This document shows positions 27,090 through 35,489 of a stretch of DNA of 64,000 bases, piece after piece. How positions within the stretch are numbered: the first letter of the stretch is position 1; every line of letters begins with the position of its first letter. Made by a program: the position numbers and the translations under genes. Origin of the DNA: Lacticaseibacillus zhaodongensis (lineage in GTDB: Bacteria; Bacillota; Bacilli; Lactobacillales; Lactobacillaceae); NCBI RefSeq assembly GCF_009687905.1, contig NZ_BLBG01000002.1, forward strand, positions 124,001 to 188,000, written 5' to 3'. Below the pieces are notes generated by a model. The model had not been told where the DNA came from. It was given only the letters and a program-made list of their open reading frames with translations, and ran no database searches.

Positions 27090-28556
27090 ATGGCTAAGGA
27101 ACAAGCAAGCATTATCACTATTTTTGGTGGCTCAGGTGACCTTGCACGGCGGAAGCTGTACCCGTCACTGTATCAGTTGTACCATCGCGGCGTTCTTAAG
27201 CAGCATTTTGCCGTGATTGGGACCGCACGGCGGCCGTGGACTAATGACTACTACCACCAGATCATCGCGGAAAGTCTGCAGGATGAACCGAATACCGATG
27301 CGGAATCCGTACGCGATTTTGCCAGTCACTTCTATTACCAAAGCCATGACGTGACTGATTCCGATCACTACGTCACGCTGAAGAACCTTTCCAGCAAGTT
27401 GGATGAAGAATACGGCGCTGAAGGAAACCGCCTGTTCTATATGGCGATGGCACCACGTTTCTTTGGCACCATTGCGAGCCACATTAAGTCGGAAGACCTG
27501 TTCTCCAAGACCGGTTACAACCGCCTGATCATTGAAAAGCCGTTCGGCCGCGATTATGCCACGGCTAAGGAACTGAACGATTCCATCCGGGCCGCGTTCG
27601 ATGAGGACCAGATCTACCGGATCGATCACTATCTGGGCAAGGAAATGGTGCAAGGCCTGCTGGCACTGCGCTTCACCAACCCGCTACTGACGCCGATTTG
27701 GAACAAGGATTACATCGCGAACGTGCAGATCACGCTCGCCGAATCCGTTGGGGTCGAGGAACGTGCCGGTTACTATGAGACCGCTGGTGCCTTGCGCGAT
27801 ATGGTCCAAAATCACATCATGCAGCTGATTGCCTATGTGGCGATGGAACAGCCAGAAAGCTTCACCCCGGAACATGTGCACGCGGCGAAAAACAAGCTCT
27901 TTAGCCACCTGCCAGTGTTGAGCGCTGAGCAGGCGGCCAAGGATTGGGTCCGCGGCCAGTATGCGGCTGGCAATGGGCAGCCCGCCTACTGCGACGAAGA
28001 TAAAGTTGACGCGGGTTCCCAAATCGAAACCTACGTTGCCGGTAAGGTTGAGCTTGATGATCCCCGCTGGGTCGGCGTCCCGTTCTATGTCCGCACCGGT
28101 AAGCGGCTACCTCGGAAAACAACGCAGATCACAATCAACTTCAAGTCGATGGGTCAAAACATTTTTGATACAGTCGGCTGCGCCGAGGCCCGTACTAACC
28201 GGCTCACCGTCTACGTTGAACCAGAGCAAGGTTACACGCTGACCTTGAACGGGAAAACTCTGGGTGCAAACTACGAGTTGGAACAGCATGACCTTGACTT
28301 CCGCCAGCAGCAGGCTGATATCGACGCGGCTCCGGAGGCATATGAGCGGCTGATTCGCGACGCACTGTCCGGCGACCAGACCAACTTCACCCGCTGGACT
28401 GAGCAGAAGTACACCTGGCAGTACATTGATGCGATTCGGCAGGCTTGGGATGCCGGTGCATCATTGACGAAATACGCTGCTGGCAGCAATGGGCCCGCAG
28501 CTGCCGATGAGTTACTCGCCCGCGATGGTTTTGAATGGGCGGAGCAGTTCAAATAA
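27090..28556 (+). CDS. zwf: glucose-6-phosphate 1-dehydrogenase
   Basis: First enzyme of the oxidative pentose-phosphate path, making NADPH. I chose ATG 27090 (MAKEQASIITIFGGSG), with GGGAAG seven bases upstream, over TTG 27072; 488 residues. The nucleotide-binding motif is TIFGGSGDLARRKLYPSLYQL, the active-site motif RIDHYLGKEMVQ with the catalytic His, the substrate Lys is in IIEKPFGRD, and VRTGKRLPRKTTQI follows. It starts 36 bp after the metal regulator gene and may be read from that promoter or its own. Confidence 0.96.
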   Translation: MAKEQASIITIFGGSGDLARRKLYPSLYQLYHRGVLKQHFAVIGTARRPWTNDYYHQIIAESLQDEPNTDAESVRDFASHFYYQSHDVTDSDHYVTLKNLSSKLDEEYGAEGNRLFYMAMAPRFFGTIASHIKSEDLFSKTGYNRLIIEKPFGRDYATAKELNDSIRAAFDEDQIYRIDHYLGKEMVQGLLALRFTNPLLTPIWNKDYIANVQITLAESVGVEERAGYYETAGALRDMVQNHIMQLIAYVAMEQPESFTPEHVHAAKNKLFSHLPVLSAEQAAKDWVRGQYAAGNGQPAYCDEDKVDAGSQIETYVAGKVELDDPRWVGVPFYVRTGKRLPRKTTQITINFKSMGQNIFDTVGCAEARTNRLTVYVEPEQGYTLTLNGKTLGANYELEQHDLDFRQQQADIDAAPEAYERLIRDALSGDQTNFTRWTEQKYTWQYIDAIRQAWDAGASLTKYAAGSNGPAAADELLARDGFEWAEQFK

Positions 28557-28579
28557 ATTTAAACGTTAATTTGCTGGAT

Positions 28580-28616
28580 AAGGGACTTCCTGCCGCTGTG
28601 GGGAGTCCCTTTTGTT
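28580..28616 (+). terminator. terminator after zwf
   Basis: AAGGGACTTCC pairs with GGGGAGTCCCTT followed by TTGTTT, about 25 bp past the stop. Confidence 0.75.
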
Positions 28617-28705
28617 TGGTTAGGGTTTGGCTGGCTAAATCGTGGTACCATGTAGGCGATTAGAGCGACAGAATGGGAATCGAAACGAGATACGGAGGCA
28701 AATTG

Positions 28706-29260
28706 ATGCTTAGTGATGAAGAGTTACGCACCCAGTTGAGTGGAATCGTGCATGACGTTCTTGACGCTGCCCGCTTGGAACCAGGCGACACGTTGGTCCT
28801 AGGCTGCACGACTAGTGAGGTCGTCGGTGGCCAGATTGGCAAGCAGTCCAGCCCGGAAACGGGTAAGGTGATCGTGCGCACCCTGCTCGATATTTTGCAG
28901 CCACTGCACATTAACTTGGCGGTGCAGGGTTGTGAACACATCAACCGGGCACTGGCAGTTGAGCGCAAGGTGGCTAAAGAGAAGGGCTGGGAAATCGTCA
29001 GCGTCGTGCCCGCGCTGCACGCCGGCGGGTCTTGCTCGATGGCGACCTTTGAGATGTTCACTGATCCGGTCGAGGTCGAGCACATTGTCGCCGAAGCCGG
29101 CATTGATATTGGTGACACCAGTATCGGCATGCACGTGAAGTTCGTGCAGGTGCCAGTGCGGCCGCGGCAAAAGGAACTTGGCGGCGCCCACGTCACTGCA
29201 CTGCGGTCGCGGCCGAAGTACATCGGCGGCGAGCGGGCGCAGTATGGGCCTAGGTTGTAG
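28706..29260 (+). CDS. ywlG: UPF0340 family protein YwlG
   Basis: 184-residue cytoplasmic protein of the TIGR01440/UPF0340 family; function not established. ATG 28706 follows GGAGG by seven bases; an in-frame ATG at 28673 lacks one. Family features seen: [52 protein letters not shown] and [20 protein letters not shown], with two conserved Cys. Monocistronic between two terminators. In Bacillus the gene sits near glyA and upp; here it does not. Confidence 0.9.
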   Translation: MLSDEELRTQLSGIVHDVLDAARLEPGDTLVLGCTTSEVVGGQIGKQSSPETGKVIVRTLLDILQPLHINLAVQGCEHINRALAVERKVAKEKGWEIVSVVPALHAGGSCSMATFEMFTDPVEVEHIVAEAGIDIGDTSIGMHVKFVQVPVRPRQKELGGAHVTALRSRPKYIGGERAQYGPRL

Positions 29261-29273
29261 GATTAGCTAAATC

Positions 29274-29320
29274 AAGTCACCGTCAACACAGGATCAAGTT
29301 GACGGTGGCTTTTTTTTGTC
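29274..29320 (+). terminator. terminator after ywlG
   Basis: TCACCGTCAAC pairs with GTTGACGGTGG (loop ACAGGATCAA), followed by CTTTTTTTT. Confidence 0.85.
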
Positions 29321-29324
29321 CTTC

Positions 29325-29566
29325 ATGTCCGCGGGGAGGGGCGCCGCTGCTCCATTACGTATATGCTTTCGCGTGGAACAGCCCGGGGCCGGCTCCAGCC
29401 TAGCTGCGCGAGGCTTACACCTAATTTTGGGGCCGCCTCGCTATCGCTCGCTGCGGTCCCAAAATCACCCCCAGCTGTTAAGCAGAAACCCACTGCTTAA
29501 CAACTGTTTGGGCTTTACGCGGCATATACTCCATTACGCAGCGGCATCCCTCCCGGCTACATTTGT
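29325..29566 (+). repeat. structured interspersed repeat family A, copy 2
   Basis: About 240 bp with near-terminal arms GGGAGGGGCGCCGCTG and CAGCGGCATCCCTCCC. From 29371 it matches copy 1 (3541-3740) almost throughout; the hairpin TGTTAAGCAG/CTGCTTAACA and the ATTTTGGGG...CCCAAAAT dyad are kept. The left inner part of copy 1 (about 3465-3535) is absent here. Confidence 0.75.
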
Positions 29567-29783
29567 TTCTAACCAGCAGATGATGACATAGTCTACCTAA
29601 CTAAGAAGACTGCTTACAATACATAATGTAACCTCCAACGGCATGAGGTACATTCTCCTAGGCTGCTGAGTATCCAAGCGACCCGTGATGCTTATACGTG
29701 GTAAGTAAGATGATGGTCAGATTTCACTTCTGGCTGAATAGACGTCCAGTTCAGATGTGCGTGAATTAAGGACAACGACATAG
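29567..29783. other. gene-free spacer between repeats A2 and B2
   Basis: AT-richer DNA without a supportable gene or obvious similarity to the other A-B spacers. Confidence 0.45.
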
Positions 29784-30084
29784 GGTGGCGGGCGCCTTTT
29801 CCGGGAGCGAAACTGGTGATAGTGACCATGCTGAAACGAATATTGGAGGTAATTGTCTTGCGGGCTTTGCAAGGCTACTACCCCCAATATTCGGGGATAG
29901 CGGAGAGACCGCCAAGAAAGATTGAAGAAGTACTGCAGGCTTACCGATAGCGTTGAGAAAACACGGCGGGCTCGTAGCTAAGGCGGAAGACTTGACCTGG
30001 TCTTGGTCAAGCCTGAAGCCGGACCCCAGCATGCCTGTCTGTCACTAACGCCAGTGTAGCGGACGAAAAATGCGCCCGCCGACC
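29784..30084 (+). repeat. structured interspersed repeat family B, copy 2 (candidate structured RNA)
   Basis: About 300 bp with the same architecture as copy 1. P1 pairs GGCGGGCGC (29787-29795) with GCGCCCGCC (30072-30080), extended by TTTTC/GAAAA; P2 29813-29826 (CTGGTGATAGTGAC) pairs with GTCACTAACGCCAG; P3 CATGCTG/CAGCATG; P4 GAATATTGG (29838-29846) with CCAATATTC (29884-29892); P5 GCGG-AGAGA-CCGC; P6 CTTGACC with GGTCAAG. P4 and P6 have bases different from copies 1 and 3 on both arms. Confidence 0.8.
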
Positions 30085-30118
30085 GGAAGCTAAAAGCAGA
30101 GCGGCCGCGCATGCAAAA

Positions 30119-30160
30119 CGCGTGAACTACTCAGTCATTTATGGCCGAGTAGTTCACGCT
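30119..30160. repeat. strong hairpin between repeat B2 and dinB
   Basis: GCGTGAACTACTC pairs perfectly with GAGTAGTTCACGC across a 15-base loop. There is no T-run on the plus strand, so a canonical terminator is doubtful. Confidence 0.55.
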
Positions 30161-30194
30161 TGTATGGCGAATATGAATATGCGAAAATCAATTA

Positions 30195-30208
30195 CGAAAG
30201 TATGTTCG
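30195..30208 (+). promoter_or_regulatory. candidate LexA (SOS) box upstream of dinB
   Basis: CGAAAGTATGTTCG matches CGAACRNRYGTTYG in 13 of 14 positions. It lies 30 bp before the dinB start codon; dinB-type polymerases are classic SOS genes. Confidence 0.6.
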
Positions 30209-30237
30209 TAATTTTGCCGGGAGGAGGTAACTGGAGC

Positions 30238-31347
30238 GTGGGTGAATTATTTAGATTGCGCTTTCCGAACGATACTAGCCGGCGCATTGTGCACGTCGAC
30301 ATGGACGCGTTCTACGCCTCAATCGAGATGCGGGACCGCCCCGAATACCGCAAGAAGGCCCTAGTCATCGCGCACGATCCGCGCAAAACGGGTGGCAAGG
30401 GGGTTGTCACGACCGCCAATTATGTTGCCCGCCAGTTTGGTGTGCACTCCGCGATGCCAGCTCAGGAGGCCTTGCACCTGGTTCCCCGGGAATTGCTGGT
30501 GTTTCGGGATCCCGATTTTGAAAAATACCGGGCGGTTTCCGCGCAGATTCACCAGATTTTTCATCAGGTCAGTGACCTCGTGCAACCGGTGGCGCTTGAT
30601 GAAGCGTACATTGACGTTACCGCTAACCATGATTTCAGTAACAGCATCAGCCTCGCGGTGTGGCTGCAGCGCAGTATTGAGGCGGCGACGCACCTGACCT
30701 GTGCCGTGGGCGTGTCCTACAACAAATTTCTGGCCAAAATGGCGTCAGAATACAACAAACCGGGTGGCCGCACCGTGGTGACACCGGACTCAGCACAGGA
30801 ATTCCTTGCTGACCAGCCGATTGGTAGCTTCCATGGGGTCGGCAAGAAGACACTCCCCAAGCTCATCGACATGCACATCACGAACGGGGCCGAACTGCGC
30901 GCCGCTGACCCGCAGCTGCTGGAACGGCGCTTTGGCAAAATGGGCTTCGTGCTCGCGCAGCACGCCCGGGGGATCGATCCGCGGCCAGTTGAGGTGCGCA
31001 AGGCCAAGTCCATCGGCAAGGAGCGGACTTACAATCCGCCGCTGCAAAGTGATGTTGCCGTTAAAAAGGAGCTAGAACATCTAGCAGCGATGACGGTTGC
31101 CGCGGCCCGCAAGCATGAATTGCACGGCAAGACCGTCGTCCTCAAGGTGCGGGACGTTGATTTCCATACGCAGACGCGGCGGGTGACCGCGGAGAATTAT
31201 TTTGAAGATGAGACGGCGGTGGCAGAAGCGGCGTGGCAGCTCTGGGTCGAATTGGGGCGCCTGCAGCGGCCGGTGCGCTTGCTGGGCGTGACGGAGACGG
31301 CCCTTGCGCCAATGAGTTATCAGAACATCGACCTGCCATTGAATTAA
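30238..31347 (+). CDS. dinB: DNA polymerase IV
   Basis: Y-family translesion polymerase. Start GTG 30238 is supported by GGGAGGAGG nine bases upstream and gives 369 residues; the frame continues further 5' but there without homology to Pol IV. Catalytic motifs: RIVHVDMDAFYASIEMRD near 19-36, with the first catalytic Asp residues, VALDEAYIDVT with the Asp/Glu pair, AVGVSYNKFLAKMASEYNKP, and the HhH region FHGVGKKTLPKL. The little-finger domain ends with RLLGVTETALAP. An SOS box precedes it. Placed directly downstream of repeats A2 and B2. Confidence 0.95.
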   Translation: MGELFRLRFPNDTSRRIVHVDMDAFYASIEMRDRPEYRKKALVIAHDPRKTGGKGVVTTANYVARQFGVHSAMPAQEALHLVPRELLVFRDPDFEKYRAVSAQIHQIFHQVSDLVQPVALDEAYIDVTANHDFSNSISLAVWLQRSIEAATHLTCAVGVSYNKFLAKMASEYNKPGGRTVVTPDSAQEFLADQPIGSFHGVGKKTLPKLIDMHITNGAELRAADPQLLERRFGKMGFVLAQHARGIDPRPVEVRKAKSIGKERTYNPPLQSDVAVKKELEHLAAMTVAAARKHELHGKTVVLKVRDVDFHTQTRRVTAENYFEDETAVAEAAWQLWVELGRLQRPVRLLGVTETALAPMSYQNIDLPLN

Positions 31348-31380
31348 CAGGTACAGTTTAGCCGAACTGTAACAATTCCA

Positions 31381-31389
31381 TGCTATACT
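31381..31389 (+). promoter_or_regulatory. extended -10 promoter of the ytoI operon
   Basis: TGCTATACT is an extended -10 (TGn plus TATACT) about 33 bp before the ytoI start; the -35 is weak. Confidence 0.45.
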
Positions 31390-31421
31390 TGTACTAATTA
31401 AGCAGGAAAGGCGGGTGCAGC

Positions 31422-32741
31422 GTGCAGAAGAGCGAAGTGTTACTCCACTATATTGAATCCTTAGACGTTGGGAGCCGGATCTCGGTGCGGCAGATGGCGA
31501 TGCACCAGCACGTTTCGGCCGGAACGGCTTACCGGGCAATTAAGGCTGCGAAGGACCGCGGCTTGGTCGCAACCATTGACCGGGTCGGGACGGTGCGGAC
31601 GGATCCGCGCCCGCGCAGCACCGGTACTAGTCTGACTTTTGCCGACCTCGTGCGCATCATCAACGGCACGGTACTTGGCGGAAATGCCGGACTCGACAAA
31701 CCCCTCGAGAAGTTCGTCATTGGGGCGATGAAGAATAGCGCGATGGAGCACTACATCAGCCGTAACTCGCTGCTCATCGTTGGTAACCGGGAAGAGGCCC
31801 AGATGCTTGCGCTGCGCAGTGGTGCGGCGGTGCTGATCACTGGGGGCTTCGATAGCACGAAGGAAGTCACGCAGCAGGCTAACGCAGCGGCGTTGCCCGT
31901 GATCACGACTTCCTATGATACTTTCACCGTGGCAACGATGATCAACCGGGCCTTGTCGGACCAGGCAATTCGGCGGGACATCCTGACGGTTGCCAGCCTC
32001 TACACACCGCTCGCAGATGCCAGTTACCTGGTTGTACCGGCGACAATTGCTGATTACATGGCGATGAACGAAGCGAGCGGGCACGCAGAGCTACCGGTAG
32101 TTTCCGCTAGTGGGCGCGTGCTTGGCGTGGCCACTCCTGCGACTGTTCTTGGCAAGCGTCCCGGCAGTATGATCGAACGGGGGATGGAGAAACATCCCGC
32201 TGTAGTCAAAACCGCCGAGTCCGTCGCGACCGTGAACCACCTGATGCAGGCCCGGGGCATCAACCTCGTGCCCGTTGTCGACGATGCCGGGCAACTGCTT
32301 GGCGTTTTGACCAAGGCCACCGTGTTGGCGCAACTGCAGGACGTGCCGGTGCAAGAACGCCTGCCTGACACCATTGCCGACCAGCTCAGCGCGGCTTTGC
32401 ACGCGCAGGACGTAGCAGATAGTGAACTGAACGCTTGCTACACCGTCGCCACCGCGCCGATGATGACCAACAAGTATGGGGCGCTCAACGTGGGGGTCCT
32501 GAGCGGGCTCATCACTTCTGCCGCCAGCAAGTTTCTGCGCGGTCAAGGCCGGCAGAACGTGCTTGTCGACAAACTGGACCTGACGACTGTGCGGCCAATT
32601 CAGCTGACCGCGCACGTTGAAATCAAGCTGCGGGTTCTAGAAATCAACCGGCGCAACGCGATTTTCGACGTGGATATTGATGCGGATAAGCAGGTGGCGG
32701 CCAAAGCACTATTGACCTGTCAGCTACTGGAGAGGAATTAA
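31422..32741 (+). CDS. ytoI: YtoI-like protein: winged helix, DRTGG, CBS pair and hotdog domain
   Basis: 439-residue multidomain cytoplasmic protein, probably a sensor. N-terminal winged helix about 1-70 (SVRQMAMHQHVSAGTAYRAIKAAKDRGLV); a DRTGG-type domain about 75-185; a CBS pair about 190-310 (AGQLLGVLTKATV) that likely binds an adenine nucleotide; and a C-terminal thioesterase-like hotdog fold about 320-439 (NVGVLSGLITSAASKFLRGQG). This order matches Bacillus YtoI. Start GTG 31422 follows GGCGGG. nrnA starts 6 bp downstream, as in Bacillus where ytoI and nrnA are neighbours, so a link to nanoRNA or pAp metabolism is plausible but unproven. Confidence 0.87.
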   Translation: MQKSEVLLHYIESLDVGSRISVRQMAMHQHVSAGTAYRAIKAAKDRGLVATIDRVGTVRTDPRPRSTGTSLTFADLVRIINGTVLGGNAGLDKPLEKFVIGAMKNSAMEHYISRNSLLIVGNREEAQMLALRSGAAVLITGGFDSTKEVTQQANAAALPVITTSYDTFTVATMINRALSDQAIRRDILTVASLYTPLADASYLVVPATIADYMAMNEASGHAELPVVSASGRVLGVATPATVLGKRPGSMIERGMEKHPAVVKTAESVATVNHLMQARGINLVPVVDDAGQLLGVLTKATVLAQLQDVPVQERLPDTIADQLSAALHAQDVADSELNACYTVATAPMMTNKYGALNVGVLSGLITSAASKFLRGQGRQNVLVDKLDLTTVRPIQLTAHVEIKLRVLEINRRNAIFDVDIDADKQVAAKALLTCQLLERN

Positions 32742-32747
32742 TTTAAC

Positions 32748-33695
32748 ATGATTCAAGATAAAATTTTGCAGGCAATCGCTGCGCATGATACGATCATTGT
32801 TCACCGGCACGCGCGCCCGGATCCGGATGCGTACGGGTCTCAGGTGGGGTTGGCGGAGACCATTCGTAACTCCTACCCTGACAAGAAGGTTTATGTTGTC
32901 GGTGAGTCTGTCCCGAGCCTAGCTTGGGAGGCCACGATGGACACCGTCAGTGATGATCAATATGCTGGTGCGCTGGTCATTGTGACCGATACGGCCGACA
33001 CACCGCGGATTGACGATGACCGTTACGACAAGGGTGCCATGCTGATTAAAATCGATCACCATCCAAATGATGATGCGTATGGCGACCTGCAGCTGGTGCA
33101 GCCGGAACTCTCCAGTGCATCTGAACTGCTTGTTGACCTGATCAACGGTAGTAATGGTCAGCTCAAAATGAACACGGCCGCCGCCCGCCTCTTCTACACC
33201 GGCATCGTGGGTGACACTGGCCGCTTCATGTACAACAACACGACCGCCAAAACTTTGACCATCGTGGCCCAGCTGTATGGCTATGATTTTGACCCAAGCC
33301 TCGTTAACCAAAAGATGAACGAGGTGACGCTCGGTCAAGCCAAGCTGCAAGCACTCGCGATGGACGAACTGACGATTACGGATAATGGCGCGGGCTACTA
33401 CGTCATTCGCCAGGCGGACCTCAAGCGTCTCGGTGTTGCAGCTGATCAGTACCAGGCCGCGGTCGGCACTGGTGGCCGGCTCGCCGAGGTGCGCGCTTGG
33501 GCGATGTTTACCGAACAGCCTGAGGGTAACTTCCGGGTCAGCCTGCGTTCAAAGGGGCCAGTCATTAGCGGCATTGCTAAGAACCACAACGGTGGCGGGC
33601 ATGACCTGGCTAGTGGCGCCAAGGCGGCCAATGAAGATGAAATTAAGCAAATTGTCAGCGAGCTAGACGAATTACTCGCTAGCACGAGAAAGTGA
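32748..33695 (+). CDS. nrnA: bifunctional oligoribonuclease / pAp phosphatase NrnA
   Basis: DHH-DHHA1 phosphoesterase that degrades 2-5-mer RNAs (nanoRNA, including pGpG) and dephosphorylates pAp. 315 residues. Metal-binding motifs: RHARPDPDAYGSQ near 20-32, VTDTADTPRID, the DHH motif IKIDHHPND, and IVGDTGRFMY. The DHHA1 substrate motif is NGGGHDLASGA near 284. GAGAGGAA precedes the ATG. It lies between ytoI and cshB with gaps of 6 and 4 bp. A nearby EAL protein (35490) would produce pGpG, a known substrate, if active. Confidence 0.94.
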   Translation: MIQDKILQAIAAHDTIIVHRHARPDPDAYGSQVGLAETIRNSYPDKKVYVVGESVPSLAWEATMDTVSDDQYAGALVIVTDTADTPRIDDDRYDKGAMLIKIDHHPNDDAYGDLQLVQPELSSASELLVDLINGSNGQLKMNTAAARLFYTGIVGDTGRFMYNNTTAKTLTIVAQLYGYDFDPSLVNQKMNEVTLGQAKLQALAMDELTITDNGAGYYVIRQADLKRLGVAADQYQAAVGTGGRLAEVRAWAMFTEQPEGNFRVSLRSKGPVISGIAKNHNGGGHDLASGAKAANEDEIKQIVSELDELLASTRK

Positions 33696-33699
33696 GAAC

Positions 33700-35058
33700 A
33701 TGGAAAACCAATTTAAACAGTACGCACTGAAGCCGGAGTTAATCACGGCGCTCAGCGACAACGGCTTTGTGAAGCCAACGCCAATTCAGACGAAGGTCAT
33801 TCCTAAGGCCCTGCGCGGCGACTCCATCGTTGGCCAGTCGCAGACGGGTTCCGGCAAAACGCTGGCCTTTCTGTTGCCAATTATGAACAACATTGATCTT
33901 GGTTCCGACACGCTCCAAGCGGTTATCACCACCCCGAGCCGGGAACTAGCCGACCAAATCTATCAGGTTGCTAAAAGCCTCCAAGACACGCTACCTGAAT
34001 TGCGCATTGGCCGCTACGTTGGCGGTACTGACCGCCAGAAGCAAGAACGCAAGCTGGAGAACCACGAGGCGCAGATTGCCATTGGTACCCCCGGCCGGAT
34101 TTTGGACCTTCTGAGTGATAGTGCCCTGACCGGTTACACCGTCAAGACCTTCGTTGTTGATGAGGCCGACATGACCCTCGACATGGGCTTCCTAGACACA
34201 GTCGACAAGATTGCCAGCACCTTCCCCGAGAAGCTGCAGATGATGGTCTTTTCCGCAACCATTCCCCAGAAGTTGCAGCCGTTCCTGAAGAAGTACATGG
34301 CCAACCCTGTCACCATCGAGCTCAAGCCCCAGACGGTCATTGCTGACTCAGTTGATAACTGGCTGATTGCGAAGAAGGGTAAGGATGCCAACGAAATCAT
34401 CTACCACCTGCTGACGATTGGCCAGCCATACTTGGTTTTGATTTTTGCTAACACGAAGACGGCCGTTGACAAGATTCACGCCTACCTGAAGAATCAGGGC
34501 CTGAAGGTTGCCAAAATTCACGGGGGCATCGAGCCGCGTGAACGGCGGCGGGTCATGAAGGAAGTTGCCGCCCAGAAGTTCCAGTTCGTTGTGGCGACCG
34601 ACCTCGCAGCCCGCGGGATCGACATCAAGGGCGTTTCGCACGTCATTAACGCCGAAATCCCGACCGACAACGAGTTCTTCATTCACCGCGTGGGCCGGAC
34701 CGGTCGCAACGGGATGAAGGGAATCGCCATCACGCTCTACGCTCCCGGTGAGGAAAATAAGGTTGCTGAGCTTGAAGCCATGGGCATTCACTTTACCCCG
34801 AAGGCAATCAAGAACGGCGAAATCGTGGATACGCACGACCGTAACCGCCGGACCACGCGCAGCAAGAAGAACGAGAAGCTTTCGCAGACCATGTACGGGA
34901 TGCTGAAGAAGGAACAGAAGAAGCGGATGCCTGGCTACAAGAAGAAGGTCCGCAAGGCGGTTGAAAAAGAAGAGTGGTTTAACCGCCGGGTTGAGAAGCG
35001 CGCGCAGATGCGGGCTACCAAGAAGAAGAACAAGTCCAAGGGGCTCGGTCACGCATAG
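33700..35058 (+). CDS. cshB: DEAD-box RNA helicase, CshB-like
   Basis: ATP-dependent RNA helicase for ribosome assembly or cold growth. 452 residues. Motifs in order: Q-motif region KPTPIQTKVIPKAL, Walker A SQTGSGKT, TPSRELADQ, GTPGRILDLL, VDEADMTLDMGF, FSATIPQK, IFANTKTAVDK, ATDLAARGIDI and HRVGRTGRNG. The C-terminal 80 residues are strongly basic (KKRMPGYKKKVRKAVEKEE, RATKKKNKSKG), typical of the CshB branch. The ribosome site (GTGAGAAC) is weak, so translation may be coupled to nrnA 4 bp upstream. Confidence 0.92.
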   Translation: MENQFKQYALKPELITALSDNGFVKPTPIQTKVIPKALRGDSIVGQSQTGSGKTLAFLLPIMNNIDLGSDTLQAVITTPSRELADQIYQVAKSLQDTLPELRIGRYVGGTDRQKQERKLENHEAQIAIGTPGRILDLLSDSALTGYTVKTFVVDEADMTLDMGFLDTVDKIASTFPEKLQMMVFSATIPQKLQPFLKKYMANPVTIELKPQTVIADSVDNWLIAKKGKDANEIIYHLLTIGQPYLVLIFANTKTAVDKIHAYLKNQGLKVAKIHGGIEPRERRRVMKEVAAQKFQFVVATDLAARGIDIKGVSHVINAEIPTDNEFFIHRVGRTGRNGMKGIAITLYAPGEENKVAELEAMGIHFTPKAIKNGEIVDTHDRNRRTTRSKKNEKLSQTMYGMLKKEQKKRMPGYKKKVRKAVEKEEWFNRRVEKRAQMRATKKKNKSKGLGHA

Positions 35059-35122
35059 GATGTTGTGCACTTGCTTATGGACTAGTTAGACACAGCTAGG
35101 CATTTATTTAGTACTCAACAAA

Positions 35123-35170
35123 ATGAAGACTTCAACGCCGATTATGGTGATCGAAGGCTTCTTTTTTTGC
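35123..35170 (+). terminator. terminator after cshB
   Basis: GAAGACTTC-AACGCC pairs with GGTGAT-CGAAGGCTTC (one mismatch, one G-U), followed by TTTTTTT. Confidence 0.75.
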
Positions 35171-35489
35171 ACTTGGCCATGATATGATAACAACATCAAT
35201 AAGCGTAGCCGAATTCAGAACTGCTACATTTAAGAATGTAAACGCTTATTATTGTTGCAAAATTGTTTTTCACGAAATGATAATACAAGCCGGTATAACC
35301 TGTAAAATCGGAAATTGTTCGTGTTTTTGGATACAGTTTCGTGACAAGTTTCAGAAAACACCTTATAGCTCTATAATCCCGTTAACCATGGTGGTACTAT
35401 AACGATTGTGCATAAAAGTATTTGGGGAATCGTCCGCGTCTATCCGCAATAGACTGGTCGAAGGTATAAAAAATGGGGAATTTATATTA
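35171..35489. other. AT-rich upstream region of the EAL gene
   Basis: No gene seen. A cre-like element TGTAAACGCTTATT (35237-35250) matches the CcpA consensus except its last two bases. The remainder is AT-rich with several possible -10 hexamers. Confidence 0.4.
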
